Assembly (NCBI GenBank): GCA_022641735.1
Contig: JALCDQ010000001.1
Coordinates: 124,001-188,000 of the forward strand
Length of the DNA stretch: 64,000 bases
DNA from: Prevotella sp.
GTDB lineage: Bacteria; Bacteroidota; Bacteroidia; Bacteroidales; Bacteroidaceae
Direction of reading: 5' to 3'
A model generated the notes under the pieces. That model did not search any database. It was not told where the DNA came from and saw only the letters and a program-made list of their open reading frames with translations. This document shows positions 52,064-60,117 of this stretch, piece by piece (position 1 is the stretch's first letter; each line of letters opens with the position of its first letter). Both the position numbers and the translations under genes were made by a program.

Positions 52064-53317
52064 ATGAATACATCGGATCTTCAAAAGTTAAAGCAAAGAT
52101 ACAACATCGTTGGTAACAGCGATGATTTGAATCATGCGCTCGACGTGGCCTTACAGGTAGCGCCGACTGACCTTTCGGTGCTGATTGTGGGTGAGAGTGG
52201 CGCAGGAAAAGAGATTATTCCCCGCATTATCCACGATAATTCCCCACGCCGCAGAGAGAAATATTTTGCTATTAATTGTGGCTCTATTCCTGAAGGAACT
52301 ATTGACAGCGAGCTTTTCGGTCATGAGAAAGGCTCTTTCACTGGCGCCATTGGTGAGAGTGAAGGATATTTCGGTGTGGCGAACAGGGGTACTATTTTTC
52401 TCGATGAAGTCGGCGAATTACCCCTTGCTACACAGGCAAGACTCCTCAGAGTGCTGGAGACCGGCGAATATATCCGTGTAGGCGGACAAAGCATCATAAA
52501 AACGGATGTGCGTATCGTGGCCGCAACCAATGTGAACATGCGCAAAGCTATCAGCGAAGGTCGTTTTCGTGAAGACCTCTATTATCGTCTGAACACCATC
52601 CCTATCCAAATGCCTCCACTCAGAGACCGCGGACAGGATATCCTATTGTTGTTCCGTCTCTTCGCCATGCAGATGGCAGAAAAATATAGGTTGCCAAAGA
52701 TTACGCTTACAGAAGATGCAAAACAACTTATGCTGAGCTATAAATGGCCAGGTAATGTGCGGCAACTGAAGAATATCACTGAACAAATGTCTGTCTTGAG
52801 CGAAAACCGTGAGATTGATGCTGATACCCTATCTCACTTCATTCCACGTGACCAAGAGAGCACCGAACTCGCTACCATCTCCACAGGAGGAACTCATTCC
52901 TATGAAAATGAACGTGAGATACTCTATAAAATACTCTTTGAACTGCGGGGCAACGTGTCTGACTTGAAGCAGGATATGAACTCGTTACGCAAGCAGCTTG
53001 ATGATGCCAGAAGTTTGAATGGTGCCAATGGCTTTCAAAGTCATATTACCTCTTATAGTCCGGATGAAAGTATGCCATCCCCTATTAACAACATCCCTAT
53101 TCCTCCACAACCACAGGCTGAAGAAGCTGAAGTTGAAGAGATAAAAGGTGATGAGCAAGATGACCTCAATCTGACCAGCATAGGCAGGCAGATGGTTGAG
53201 AAAGCACTCTCCAAGGCTAAAGGCAATCGCAAGAAAGCAGCCAATGCTCTCGGAATCTCTGACAGAACTCTCTATAGAAAGATAAAGCAATATGGTCTTG
53301 ACACAAAAAAGAAGTAA
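52064..53317 (+). CDS. Sigma-54-dependent Fis-family activator without receiver
   Basis: This 417-aa protein has an AAA+ sigma-54 interaction domain (about residues 15-240) with Walker A VGESGAGKE, the sigma-54 contact loop as GSFTGA instead of the usual GAFTGA, Walker B GTIFLDEVGELP and arginine-finger region FREDLYYRLN. A low-complexity linker and a C-terminal Fis-type HTH (GNRKKAANALGISDRTLYRKIKQYGL) follow. No N-terminal receiver is present. It is conserved next to lptE and secG in this phylum; its targets are unknown. Confidence 0.93.
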   Translation: MNTSDLQKLKQRYNIVGNSDDLNHALDVALQVAPTDLSVLIVGESGAGKEIIPRIIHDNSPRRREKYFAINCGSIPEGTIDSELFGHEKGSFTGAIGESEGYFGVANRGTIFLDEVGELPLATQARLLRVLETGEYIRVGGQSIIKTDVRIVAATNVNMRKAISEGRFREDLYYRLNTIPIQMPPLRDRGQDILLLFRLFAMQMAEKYRLPKITLTEDAKQLMLSYKWPGNVRQLKNITEQMSVLSENREIDADTLSHFIPRDQESTELATISTGGTHSYENEREILYKILFELRGNVSDLKQDMNSLRKQLDDARSLNGANGFQSHITSYSPDESMPSPINNIPIPPQPQAEEAEVEEIKGDEQDDLNLTSIGRQMVEKALSKAKGNRKKAANALGISDRTLYRKIKQYGLDTKKK

Positions 53318-53318
53318 G

Positions 53319-53828
53319 ATGAAACGCAAACTTTATTTGCTCACCGCAATGATGACCATCATCTTGGTATCCTGCTCCGTTAGCTATAAATTCAATGGAG
53401 CCAGCATCGACTACACCAAGACCAAAACTATCACGTTAGTTGATTTCCCCAACCGATGCAGCTATGTATGGGGACCTATGGCGCCACTCTTCAACAACGC
53501 TCTCAAGGATGAATTCGCCAACCATACCCACCTAAGCCAGGTGAAACGTAATGGTGATATGAAGATAGAAGGTGAAATCACACAATACTCACAGCGCAAC
53601 AAGTCAGTTTCCAGCGAAGGATATTCTGCTCAGACTGAACTTTCGATGACTGTCAATGTGAGATTTACCAACAATGCCAACCATCAGGAAGACTTTGAAC
53701 GCCAGTTTACGGCATCACAAGTCTATGAGACTACAAAAAATCTGAACTCCGTACAGGAGGAACTTGTCACTGAAATGGTAAAAGACATCGTGAATCAGAT
53801 ATTCAATGCTACTGTTGCAAACTGGTAA
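53319..53828 (+). CDS. lptE: LptE-family lipoprotein
   Basis: This 169-aa lipoprotein (MKRKLYLLTAMMTIILVSC) has the Bacteroidota LptE signature: SVSYKFNGASIDYTKTKTITLVDFPNRCSYVWGPMAPLFNNALKDEF, then beta strands and a C-terminal helix VQEELVTEMVKDIVNQIF. LptE plugs the LptD barrel that inserts LPS in the outer membrane. I use the internal ATG (MKRKLY) just after the stop of the sigma-54 activator (TAAGATG), giving a coupled start. Confidence 0.9.
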   Translation: MKRKLYLLTAMMTIILVSCSVSYKFNGASIDYTKTKTITLVDFPNRCSYVWGPMAPLFNNALKDEFANHTHLSQVKRNGDMKIEGEITQYSQRNKSVSSEGYSAQTELSMTVNVRFTNNANHQEDFERQFTASQVYETTKNLNSVQEELVTEMVKDIVNQIFNATVANW

Positions 53829-53860
53829 GCATCAGACATTCAGATAATTGAAAACAGGTT

Positions 53861-54622
53861 ATGGATTTAGTGCAATTGATTAAACACCCCGAAACGATGG
53901 ACAAGGAGACCCTTTATGATCTCCGCAGTCTCATTGCGCTCTATCCATACTATCAGAGTGCCCGCCTGCTCATGCTGCAGAACCTCTATGTGCTCCACGA
54001 CCCGACTTTCGATGAAGAACTTCGTAAAGCTGCTATCTACATCACTGACCGAAAAGTCATCTTCAACCTTGTGGAAGCTGCCCATTATAAACTTCAGGAA
54101 CCTAAGAAGAATCCAGAGCAGGCCACGGCTCAGCATACTGGTGAGGACCGCACCATTGCCCTCATTGACAATTTCCTTGAATCCATCCCTACGGAGGAAG
54201 CCGACAAGGAAAGCAAGAAGCGCAAGCCCACTCCAGCAGATGCCGCCATTGATTATGTGAGTTATCTGCTCGAAACTGAAAGCCCTGACGATGCCCCGGA
54301 AACTCCAGAAGCACCACAGATGAAAGGTCATGAGCTCATCGATAACTTCATCCGCAATGATGGTGGGAAGATAGATCTCAAAGAAGAGCCAGAATATCTT
54401 CCGGAAATCAATGAGGAATCAGAAAACAGCGGCGAGAATGAAAGCTATTACACCGAAACTTTATCTCGAATTTACATCCAACAAGGAAAATTTGAGAAGG
54501 CTTTGGAAATAATTAAGCGTTTAAATTTGAATTATCCAAAAAAAAGTGCTTACTTTGCAGACCAAATGCGTTTCTTGGAGAAACTCATCCGCAATAGTAA
54601 CGCAGCAAAAGGAAATAAATAA
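53861..54622 (+). CDS. TPR-like cytosolic protein between lptE and secG
   Basis: This 253-aa acidic protein has no signal peptide. The N-terminal half is helical (MDKETLYDLRSLIALYPYYQSARLLMLQNLY), the middle is acidic and low-complexity, and the C-terminal 50 residues form a single TPR-like hairpin (YYTETLSRIYIQQGKFEKALEIIKRLNLNYPKKSAYFADQMRFLEKLI). It is a family conserved at this locus in Bacteroidota. I cannot assign a function. It lies 32 nt after lptE and 20 nt before secG. Confidence 0.8.
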   Translation: MDLVQLIKHPETMDKETLYDLRSLIALYPYYQSARLLMLQNLYVLHDPTFDEELRKAAIYITDRKVIFNLVEAAHYKLQEPKKNPEQATAQHTGEDRTIALIDNFLESIPTEEADKESKKRKPTPADAAIDYVSYLLETESPDDAPETPEAPQMKGHELIDNFIRNDGGKIDLKEEPEYLPEINEESENSGENESYYTETLSRIYIQQGKFEKALEIIKRLNLNYPKKSAYFADQMRFLEKLIRNSNAAKGNK

Positions 54623-54642
54623 TAAAAATAAAACAATAAAAA

Positions 54643-55044
54643 ATGGTTTACACATTATTCGTAGTACTTATCGTACTTGTTTCTATCCTGATGGTTTTCA
54701 TCGTACTCATTCAGGAATCAAAGGGAGGAGGCCTTTCTTCCCAGTTCTCTTCTTCAAATCAGATTATGGGTGTCCGCAAGACCACTGATTTCGTAGAGAA
54801 ACTCACTTGGGGCCTTGCTGCCGCTATGGTCATTATCAGCGTAATCTGTGCCTATATAGCACCTACAGCTACTACCGACCAGAGCGTGCTCGAACAGAAT
54901 GCAACAAAGACAGAAACTACCAATCCAGTGAATACACAAGGATTCGGTACAGGAAAGCCAGCTACTGGCGCTGCAACTGGTGCTCAGCAAGCTCCAGCTC
55001 AGGCTCCAGTTGCTCCTACGGCTCCAACCGCACCAGCCAAGTAA
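54643..55044 (+). CDS. secG: Protein translocase subunit SecG
   Basis: Accessory subunit of the SecYEG channel. Two membrane helices (about residues 2-22 and 52-72) flank the conserved cytosolic loop IQESKGGGLSSQFSSSNQIMGVRKTTDFVEKLTWGLA. The C-terminal ~45 residues are Thr/Ala/Pro/Gln-rich low complexity (GAATGAQQAPAQAPVAPTAPTAPAK), common in Bacteroidota SecG and of no known role. The tRNA-His gene follows 88 nt later with its own promoter. Confidence 0.95.
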   Translation: MVYTLFVVLIVLVSILMVFIVLIQESKGGGLSSQFSSSNQIMGVRKTTDFVEKLTWGLAAAMVIISVICAYIAPTATTDQSVLEQNATKTETTNPVNTQGFGTGKPATGAATGAQQAPAQAPVAPTAPTAPAK

Positions 55045-55065
55045 CTTTTCAGCAAAAATTTTCGT

Positions 55066-55092
55066 GATTTGTTTGGATAATCCAAATAAATC
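55066..55092. repeat. 27-nt near-perfect palindrome between secG and tRNA-His
   Basis: GATTTGTTTGGAT and ATCCAAATAAATC pair across a single central A with one mismatch. It includes the TTTG -33 element of the tRNA promoter and lies after secG; it may be a weak secG terminator or a binding site. Confidence 0.6.
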
Positions 55093-55103
55093 ACGTAACT
55101 TTG
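55072..55103 (+). promoter_or_regulatory. tRNA-His promoter (TTTG-N20-TAACTTTG)
   Basis: TTTG at 55072-55075 and TAACTTTG at 55096-55103 form a good promoter. A perfect CGCCTAAA-GAGA-TTTAGGCG hairpin at 55108-55127 would form in the tRNA 5' leader. Confidence 0.8.
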
Positions 55104-55132
55104 CACCCGCCTAAAGAGATTTAGGCGCACAT

Positions 55133-55208
55133 GGTGGATGTAGTTCAGTTGGTTAGAGCGTCAGATTGTGGTTCTGAATGTCGTGGGTTCGAGTCCCACC
55201 CTCCACCC
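55133..55208 (+). tRNA. tRNA-His (GTG)
   Basis: The cloverleaf has anticodon GTG in CAGATTGTGGTTCTG, T-arm GTGGGTTCGAGTCCCAC and the extra 5' G (G-1) facing C73 expected for tRNA-His. CCA is not encoded. The acceptor stem has one apparent mismatch (T6 with C67). Its last 19 bases plus one flanking T are the attachment core of the integrated element. Confidence 0.95.
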
Positions 55209-55209
55209 T
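55190..55209 (+). repeat. Left attachment site in tRNA-His
   Basis: CGAGTCCCACCCTCCACCCT, within the tRNA 3' end, is identical to 62275-62294; bases on both sides differ. Confidence 0.93.
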
Positions 55210-55250
55210 AAATGCTAAGTAGTTGGTTATCAATTATTTAGCATTTTTTG
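55210..55250 (+). terminator. Element-supplied terminator after tRNA-His
   Basis: AATGCTAA (55211-55218) and TTAGCATT (55238-55245) pair across a 19-nt loop and are followed by TTTTG. Confidence 0.7.
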
Positions 55251-55270
55251 TTTTATCTCGTCTAAGCATT

Positions 55271-55293
55271 TTTATGCTACATTTATGCTACAC
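55271..55293 (+). repeat. Putative integrase arm-type site, left copy
   Basis: TTTATGCTACATTTATGCTACAC in two pieces of one 23-nt sequence, itself a tandem of TTTATGCTACA, recurs exactly and in the same orientation at 62136-62158 near the other end. Confidence 0.75.
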
Positions 55294-55296
55294 CCA

Positions 55297-55340
55297 CAAA
55301 AAAAGCCGCTGCAAATCCTCACGGACTAACAACGGCGGCA
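55297..55340 (-). terminator. Terminator of the element's minus-strand operon
   Basis: On the minus strand a GCCGC...GCGGC stem is followed by TTTTTTTG. The stretch from here to 55622 has no gene; a further hairpin GGGGGTA/TACCCCC lies near 55515-55541. Confidence 0.65.
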
Positions 55341-55622
55341 AAATTTTCATGTGTGCAAATATAGGTATTATTCCCCAATCCACCAAATAATTAACATATA
55401 ATTTCAAACGTGCTTTGCTCTGGCTCCCATCTGTGAGGATGACCGACTGACTAAGCCTCATCACATCACTCAAGCCATTACAGGCGGATATAATCGACAT
55501 GGGCACCGATATATGGGGGGTATCATTTTATAAGTACCCCCATACCATGCCAAACCCCACTACGCCCCTTGCCCCACTCCTCCGACTAAAAAACCAAAAA
55601 CGGCTGTGGGGCTTTCTGTGCA

Positions 55623-55871
55623 TCAAGTCCGAGCCTTTTCCTCGTCTATTCCCTGTTTTTCGTGAAGGTCTATTATCGCCCTGTTAATAGCCATAATCGT
55701 GAGCTTATCAAGTGGCAAGTCGCTTCCATCAAGTTCATACGACCAATTCCCATCGCATGGATTTATATACTTCATCGTTACTTCATAACAATCGCCTTCA
55801 ACATCTACCATTGCGGACAAATCCACAACGTATTTTGTTTCTTCCAGACTCTTGATTTTAAAACTTTTCAT
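55623..55871 (-). CDS. Small element protein, unknown
   Basis: This 82-aa protein is predicted as mostly beta strand in its first 60 residues (MKSFKIKSLEETKYVVDLSAMVDVEGDCYEVTMKYINP), with a short C-terminal helix (IMAINRAIIDLHEKQGID). I recognise no domain. Its opening resembles that of the next gene upstream (MK-FKI--LxE--xVVD versus MKKDFKIGVPKLQEASFVIDV), so the two may be distant paralogues. It is the last gene of the element's minus-strand run. Confidence 0.6.
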   Translation of the reverse strand: MKSFKIKSLEETKYVVDLSAMVDVEGDCYEVTMKYINPCDGNWSYELDGSDLPLDKLTIMAINRAIIDLHEKQGIDEEKART

Positions 55872-55880
55872 TTTGACTAT

Positions 55881-56150
55881 CTATTTACTTGCCTTCTGAC
55901 CGCTTCGGGCATTGCGTTTATCATTGAATACTTCCTTTGCAAAAGCACTTCTAACAAGTGATGCTATTGCGAAAAGTGCCTTCCTCAAGAGTTCCAAATC
56001 TCCGTAACAATCCACCACCTTATAATCTGGCAAGTTGTATTTTACTTCTCCATTGCCATCTATAAAAGTTTTGCACTTTGTTCCGTTCACATCAATTACA
56101 AAACTTGCTTCCTGCAACTTTGGAACGCCTATTTTAAAATCCTTCTTCAT
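55881..56150 (-). CDS. Small element protein overlapping the primase gene
   Basis: This 89-aa protein has an N-terminal beta-rich part with DVNGTKCKTFIDGNGEVKYNLPDYKVVDCYGDLE and a C-terminal helix with basic end (LLRKALFAIASLVRSAFAKEVFNDKRNARSGQKASK). No family is recognised. Its start overlaps the primase stop by 4 nt, so it is translationally coupled and probably assists replication or copy control; this is inferred from position. Confidence 0.62.
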   Translation of the reverse strand: MKKDFKIGVPKLQEASFVIDVNGTKCKTFIDGNGEVKYNLPDYKVVDCYGDLELLRKALFAIASLVRSAFAKEVFNDKRNARSGQKASK

Positions 56151-57304
56151 ACTACTAACTCCAAATTTAAATTATCTACTAACGTACCGATAACAGGATT
56201 TGCCTGTATCATCCTTTTAAGTGCCTTCTCTGCATCTGTCATTGGCTTCTGGCATTGTTCTTCATCAAGCTCATCCGGTGCTATCACATCGCTTGCTATT
56301 GGCTCCATATCTGCAAGCAGCAAATCGGCAATATCGAATTTCTTTTTCTTCTGCTGCTGTGTGGCATATCTCTCGCAAAAGTCCGATACCATGAATTTGG
56401 CAAAGGTCATTTCTTCGGATTTAGCCTTCCATGTTGTAAAGGTTTCCCCTGTGGTGTCTGTGTCCGGATATACTTCAACATCACGCCCTTCAAGTGCCTG
56501 TAACATATCGGGCTTGAAATAATCAAATCCTCCGCATGATAGCCAATTGAATTTTGGATAAACCATGCTACATATAAAAGCAGTCTTTTCACCTTCGACC
56601 AAGCGAACAGGCTTATCCGGATAGGCTTTAAGAAGGTGCTGACCATATAGACATTGAACCAGATTAAAGCCCTGCAATCTCATTATACTATGCGCCCAAT
56701 TAACGCCAGATTCCTTTATCCTGTGCCCTGTGTCGCCATCGTATGCTATGACCTTGCCACTCCTCACCTTTAAAGCCTCATCTATCTGCCAATAAATAGT
56801 GCTGCCGTTCCGAGTGCTGCCCATATAATAAAGGGCGCAAGCTTTTTCAAGTTCTTCAGTAGTGAAATATCCGCAAAGGTAATATATCAAGTTGTTCTGC
56901 GTGCTTTGGCTCTGGTAAACTATATCCTTATTAATATAAGAAGGTGCCTGCGGCGGCTCCTGCCGAGTAGTCGCTTGATAGGGTGTAAATCTATAAGTTG
57001 AGGCTCTGGCTCCATCCTCATACACATCTAAGTTGTATCTACGTGCAAGAAATTTGACCGCATCCGGATAGGGTAGTTTCTCCATCTCCATGATGAAATT
57101 AATGACATCACCACCCTTTCCACACCCAAAACAATGATATATCTGCCTCGAAGGTAAAACAAAAAAGGATGGTGTCCTCTCATTGTGAAACGGACATATA
57201 CCTTTATAAGATACTCCGCATTTCTTGAGTTCTACATAATCGCTAATAACATCTACTATATTAGCAACTTCTTTAATTCTGTCTATCGTTTGGCTGTCTA
57301 TCAT
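56147..57304 (-). CDS. CHC2 zinc-finger primase with toprim-like domain
   Basis: This 385-aa protein starts with a DnaG-type CHC2 zinc finger (VELKKCGVSYKGICPFHNERTPSFFVLPSRQIYHCFGCGKGGDVINFIMEME). A DUF6371-like toprim region follows, with VRLVEGEKTAFICSMVYPKFNWLSCGG and VEVYPDTDTTGETFTTW in place of the EG and DxD toprim motifs. Such primases serve replication of mobilisable Bacteroides elements. It sits 68 nt after the RepA-like gene, across the GTTTCC repeat cluster. Confidence 0.88.
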   Translation of the reverse strand: MIDSQTIDRIKEVANIVDVISDYVELKKCGVSYKGICPFHNERTPSFFVLPSRQIYHCFGCGKGGDVINFIMEMEKLPYPDAVKFLARRYNLDVYEDGARASTYRFTPYQATTRQEPPQAPSYINKDIVYQSQSTQNNLIYYLCGYFTTEELEKACALYYMGSTRNGSTIYWQIDEALKVRSGKVIAYDGDTGHRIKESGVNWAHSIMRLQGFNLVQCLYGQHLLKAYPDKPVRLVEGEKTAFICSMVYPKFNWLSCGGFDYFKPDMLQALEGRDVEVYPDTDTTGETFTTWKAKSEEMTFAKFMVSDFCERYATQQQKKKKFDIADLLLADMEPIASDVIAPDELDEEQCQKPMTDAEKALKRMIQANPVIGTLVDNLNLELVV

Positions 57305-57319
57305 CGTCTTAATTTTAGC

Positions 57320-57474
57320 GTTTCCGTTTCCGTTTCCTTAAGAGATGGAAACAGGAAACAAGCATTATCTCATCAAAAAGGCAATACCTCCTCATCGTTT
57401 CCTTTATTGTTTCCTTCCGTTTCCTTTAGAAACACATTGGAAACGTTGCTATCTGTTTCAGTGTTTCCGTTTCC
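57320..57474. repeat. Cluster of 11 GTTTCC hexamers, candidate origin
   Basis: GTTTCC occurs on the plus strand at 57320, 57326, 57332, 57397, 57409, 57419, 57463 and 57469, and inverted (GGAAAC) at 57347, 57354 and 57439. The cluster spans the 3' end of the RepA-like gene and the gap to the primase gene; in the protein it is read as a GNGNTE/GNNKGN low-complexity tail. Confidence 0.7.
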
Positions 57475-58473
57475 TCCATCTAAGGGTTTGGGAACAAGTA
57501 ACGACCTTTCAACTCTACGGATAATCTTACTAACATTTCCTTTGGTGCATCCTATTTCGCTGCCTATCTGCTCATAAGTCTTTCCTTGCCGTTTCATCTG
57601 CATTATACGTTCATATTTCTCGCCTGTCGTATCATCCACCTTTGCAAGTGCTTCAAACGGCGTTCTATTTCCTGTATCTGAAAAGCACATATTTTCAGAA
57701 AATCGCAAGTCGTAACTCTCATATTTGTATTGTGCCGGCAAGTAGTTTCCTTTGACGATACAAAGGTGTTTAATATCCGGATTCTGCAAGTCGGACCGCA
57801 ATTCCATCACTAAGCGCATTTTAGCCTCTAAGCCCTGCGAACCAATAAGATTATTTTTAGATGGAGCCAATTCTTCAGTCCGCTTTCCGCAATGATGCAA
57901 GAAGAAGAAAAGGCATTGATATTTATTTGCTAATTGCTCAAACTCATTTAAGAAGGTCCGTACCTTATTATTCTGATTCATCTCTCCACCATATAAATCT
58001 GAAAAGCAATCAATAAAGACGACATCCACCGGCTCACTCTCAAGCTGCTCATCAAGTTTTTTTGTCAAGTCTGTAACATTGAATAAGAATTTCATATTAC
58101 CAAGCAATTCTGTATTTATATTCATATCTTTCGCTTGTCTACGTATCAAGTAGCAAATCGCTGTTTCGTCATCCTCTGTACTCACATATATGGCTTTATG
58201 ATATTCTGCATTGATAGCCATCCCCAGAAAACTTTTAGACTCCGATACTATCGAAAGGGCGAGAAACCTAAGGAACGCTGATTTGCCTGTATCGCTTGCC
58301 CCTGCTATGCAAACAATCCCAGACTTTGGCAATATAGGCTCCACGAGTGTGGGGATATTCTCTACATCTCTTTCATACAGGACTTTAGCAGAAATAAAGT
58401 CGCTTTTCTGCTCTTGAGGCTGCGCCTTCTCTAAGTCAGCCTGCAACAATTCTTTTATTTTCCTTTTTGCCAT
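57373..58473 (-). CDS. RepA-like AAA ATPase (replicative helicase type)
   Basis: This 366-aa protein of the AAA_25/RecA-fold RepA type has Walker A ASDTGKSAFLRFLALSI (about residue 60) and Walker B VVFIDCFSDLYGG, followed by FFFLHHCGKRTEELAPSKNNLIGSQGLEAKMRLVMEL. Near residues 300-325 is an HTH-like segment (QGKTYEQIGSEIGCTKGNVSKIIRRVERS), unusual for plain RepA helicases. The low-complexity C-terminus is encoded by GTTTCC repeats. It probably loads or unwinds at the element origin and works with the primase. Confidence 0.87.
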   Translation of the reverse strand: MAKRKIKELLQADLEKAQPQEQKSDFISAKVLYERDVENIPTLVEPILPKSGIVCIAGASDTGKSAFLRFLALSIVSESKSFLGMAINAEYHKAIYVSTEDDETAICYLIRRQAKDMNINTELLGNMKFLFNVTDLTKKLDEQLESEPVDVVFIDCFSDLYGGEMNQNNKVRTFLNEFEQLANKYQCLFFFLHHCGKRTEELAPSKNNLIGSQGLEAKMRLVMELRSDLQNPDIKHLCIVKGNYLPAQYKYESYDLRFSENMCFSDTGNRTPFEALAKVDDTTGEKYERIMQMKRQGKTYEQIGSEIGCTKGNVSKIIRRVERSLLVPKPLDGGNGNTETDSNVSNVFLKETEGNNKGNDEEVLPF

Positions 58474-58476
58474 ACC

Positions 58477-58767
58477 TTATTTATTATAAGTGTGTTTATA
58501 CTTGCCCACTCCATCACTTTCAGCACGCTGTATCTCACTTTCTGCAAACAGGACTCGACGACCTATTTTAATAGGCGTTATCTTACCATCTTTCACGTAA
58601 CTGCTAAGAGTGGGCAACGTGATATTCCACCTATCACAAACCTGCTTCCGAGTGTATCGGTTTTCATCTACAACTTGCGGTGCATTAGCCGCCATTGCTT
58701 CACTTACTGCATCCTTTATAATAGGCTGCAAGAGATTTCTAAGCATTTCTGTAATTTCTTCGCTCAT
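58477..58767 (-). CDS. Excisionase-like helix-turn-helix protein
   Basis: This 96-aa protein has an N-terminal helical segment and a MerR-like/HTH_17 winged helix (RYTRKQVCDRWNITLPTLSSYVKDGKITPIKIGRRVLFAESEIQRA), the form found in excisionases and directionality factors of Bacteroides elements. It lies 3 nt before the RepA-like gene, so excision and replication genes are co-expressed. A role with the integrase is inferred from family and context. Confidence 0.85.
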   Translation of the reverse strand: MSEEITEMLRNLLQPIIKDAVSEAMAANAPQVVDENRYTRKQVCDRWNITLPTLSSYVKDGKITPIKIGRRVLFAESEIQRAESDGVGKYKHTYNK

Positions 58768-58893
58768 AATCTTTTCTTTTAAAGTTTATGCTGCAAAGAA
58801 ACAAAGAATAAAAGAAAACAGAATAAAAAAAAAGTTGTTATAAGTTGAAACAATAATTAACAACCTACAACAACCTGTAAAGACTAAATTTTA

Positions 58894-59655
58894 TTACTTT
58901 TCTTCAAAGATGATGACATTAGACGATTTTACTCCGGCATTTGGATTTGTTACTCGCATATATTTAGAAATAGCCTCCCAACTTCCGTTAATTTTAAATT
59001 CCGACTCGAATTCTTTTCTCGAAGGTGCTTTGCTAATATATCCTTTTTGGCACGCCTTGAACATGACGGCACCGACCATTGCACCACCCTTGTCATCAAT
59101 AAGGAAATGTAATCTCTTTTTGAGTTTCTCCTTGTCATCGTACTGAATTATACTATCAAATGTTTTTTCGGGCAGTGCATTGTTTGTCTTGTCATTTGCT
59201 ACTTTGCTTGCAGATTCCTCTTTCCCATTTAAAACGCCATAAACACCGGTCTTAATATCTACTGATTCCTGTTGAGGCTCTGGAGCCTTCGGCATGATTT
59301 TATCACGGATTTTTTCGCACTCGCTATGGTAACTCTTACATATTTGAAAAAAGCATGAAATATAAGATTCTTCATCATACGATTCTTGATAATTATGTTT
59401 TTCCAAACTCTTTTTATCTTTAGATATATATTTTTCGTATGGCTGTAACTTGTCATACGCTTCAATCGTATATCTCTTTGCTCTCATTAGACTATCATGG
59501 CTTGTATAAAAAATAACTTCATCGTAATAATGTGTTGCATTACCATTCTCTAAACTGCATATTAAATCAAATATTTGAGGGAAATAGTCAATATCTAATC
59601 CCTTATAATGCTTCAAAAGCCTTTTTTCAAGTTTACTTATGTTTTTCTTATCCAT
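58894..59655 (-). CDS. Element protein of unknown function, 253 aa
   Basis: I do not recognise this protein. It is hydrophilic, with an N-terminal helical region rich in Lys, Tyr and Glu (MDKKNISKLEKRLLKHYKGLDIDYFPQIFDLICSLENG), a variable linker around residues 125-165, and a compact C-terminal ~85 residues (LHFLIDDKGGAMVGAVMFKACQKGYISKAPSRKEFESEFKINGSWEAISKYMRVTNP). The C-terminal part resembles a winged-helix or cargo-type module seen in several Bacteroides element proteins. It has no signal or membrane segment and is AT-rich. Confidence 0.7.
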   Translation of the reverse strand: MDKKNISKLEKRLLKHYKGLDIDYFPQIFDLICSLENGNATHYYDEVIFYTSHDSLMRAKRYTIEAYDKLQPYEKYISKDKKSLEKHNYQESYDEESYISCFFQICKSYHSECEKIRDKIMPKAPEPQQESVDIKTGVYGVLNGKEESASKVANDKTNNALPEKTFDSIIQYDDKEKLKKRLHFLIDDKGGAMVGAVMFKACQKGYISKAPSRKEFESEFKINGSWEAISKYMRVTNPNAGVKSSNVIIFEEK

Positions 59656-59695
59656 AAAAATTTTGCCTTTAAATTTATATCTGCAAAGATAATAT

Positions 59696-60097
59696 TTATT
59701 TTAATAGGTTGTTTGTTATCGTGTGGGATTTAACAAATTCGGGGCTTACTACTGCATCCACTGCATAAAAGTGGGAAAACGCCATACAGGTAACCTTTAT
59801 CTTTTGATAATTAGGATTATAGCAGCATATTTCAATATAAGGAAACCAATCATTATATTTAATAAGTTCTTTTACTACAAATACGCCATTATTCATTTGA
59901 AGGGCGATTAACCTTCCTTCCTGTCTGGTCATTTCCGCTTCTGTGCATTGTATTTCGTGAATTAACAGGCAATCCTTATCTCTCACCCTGTTAGGCGATT
60001 TCGGGCTATCCATGCAATCGCCTTTTACATGTATCATAAATCCGTTTGGGCTGTGCACGTTTAGGCTGCTTATATCAATTTCTTTTTCTTTTTTCAT
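59696..60097 (-). CDS. Stand-alone S24/LexA-fold protein 1, Cys for Ser
   Basis: This 133-aa protein has the layout of the S24 (LexA/UmuD/CI) peptidase domain without a DNA-binding part. The nucleophile box reads VKGDCMDS where GDSM is usual, followed by VRDKDCLLIHEI (normally DGDxVxV). The Lys of the dyad is kept (GVFVVKELIKY), and strands such as YIEICCYNPNY and a last strand FYAVDAVVS follow. It is adjacent to a paralogue. It may be a Cys-type self-cleaving switch or a non-cleaving binding partner. Confidence 0.7.
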   Translation of the reverse strand: MKKEKEIDISSLNVHSPNGFMIHVKGDCMDSPKSPNRVRDKDCLLIHEIQCTEAEMTRQEGRLIALQMNNGVFVVKELIKYNDWFPYIEICCYNPNYQKIKVTCMAFSHFYAVDAVVSPEFVKSHTITNNLLK

Positions 60098-60117
60098 AAC
60101 TTTAAAACTGCTGCTGT

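Noticed and set aside
55511-55546. GGGGGTA/TACCCCC hairpin as a terminator
   Set aside because: It has no T-run on either strand; noted within the gap description but not called.
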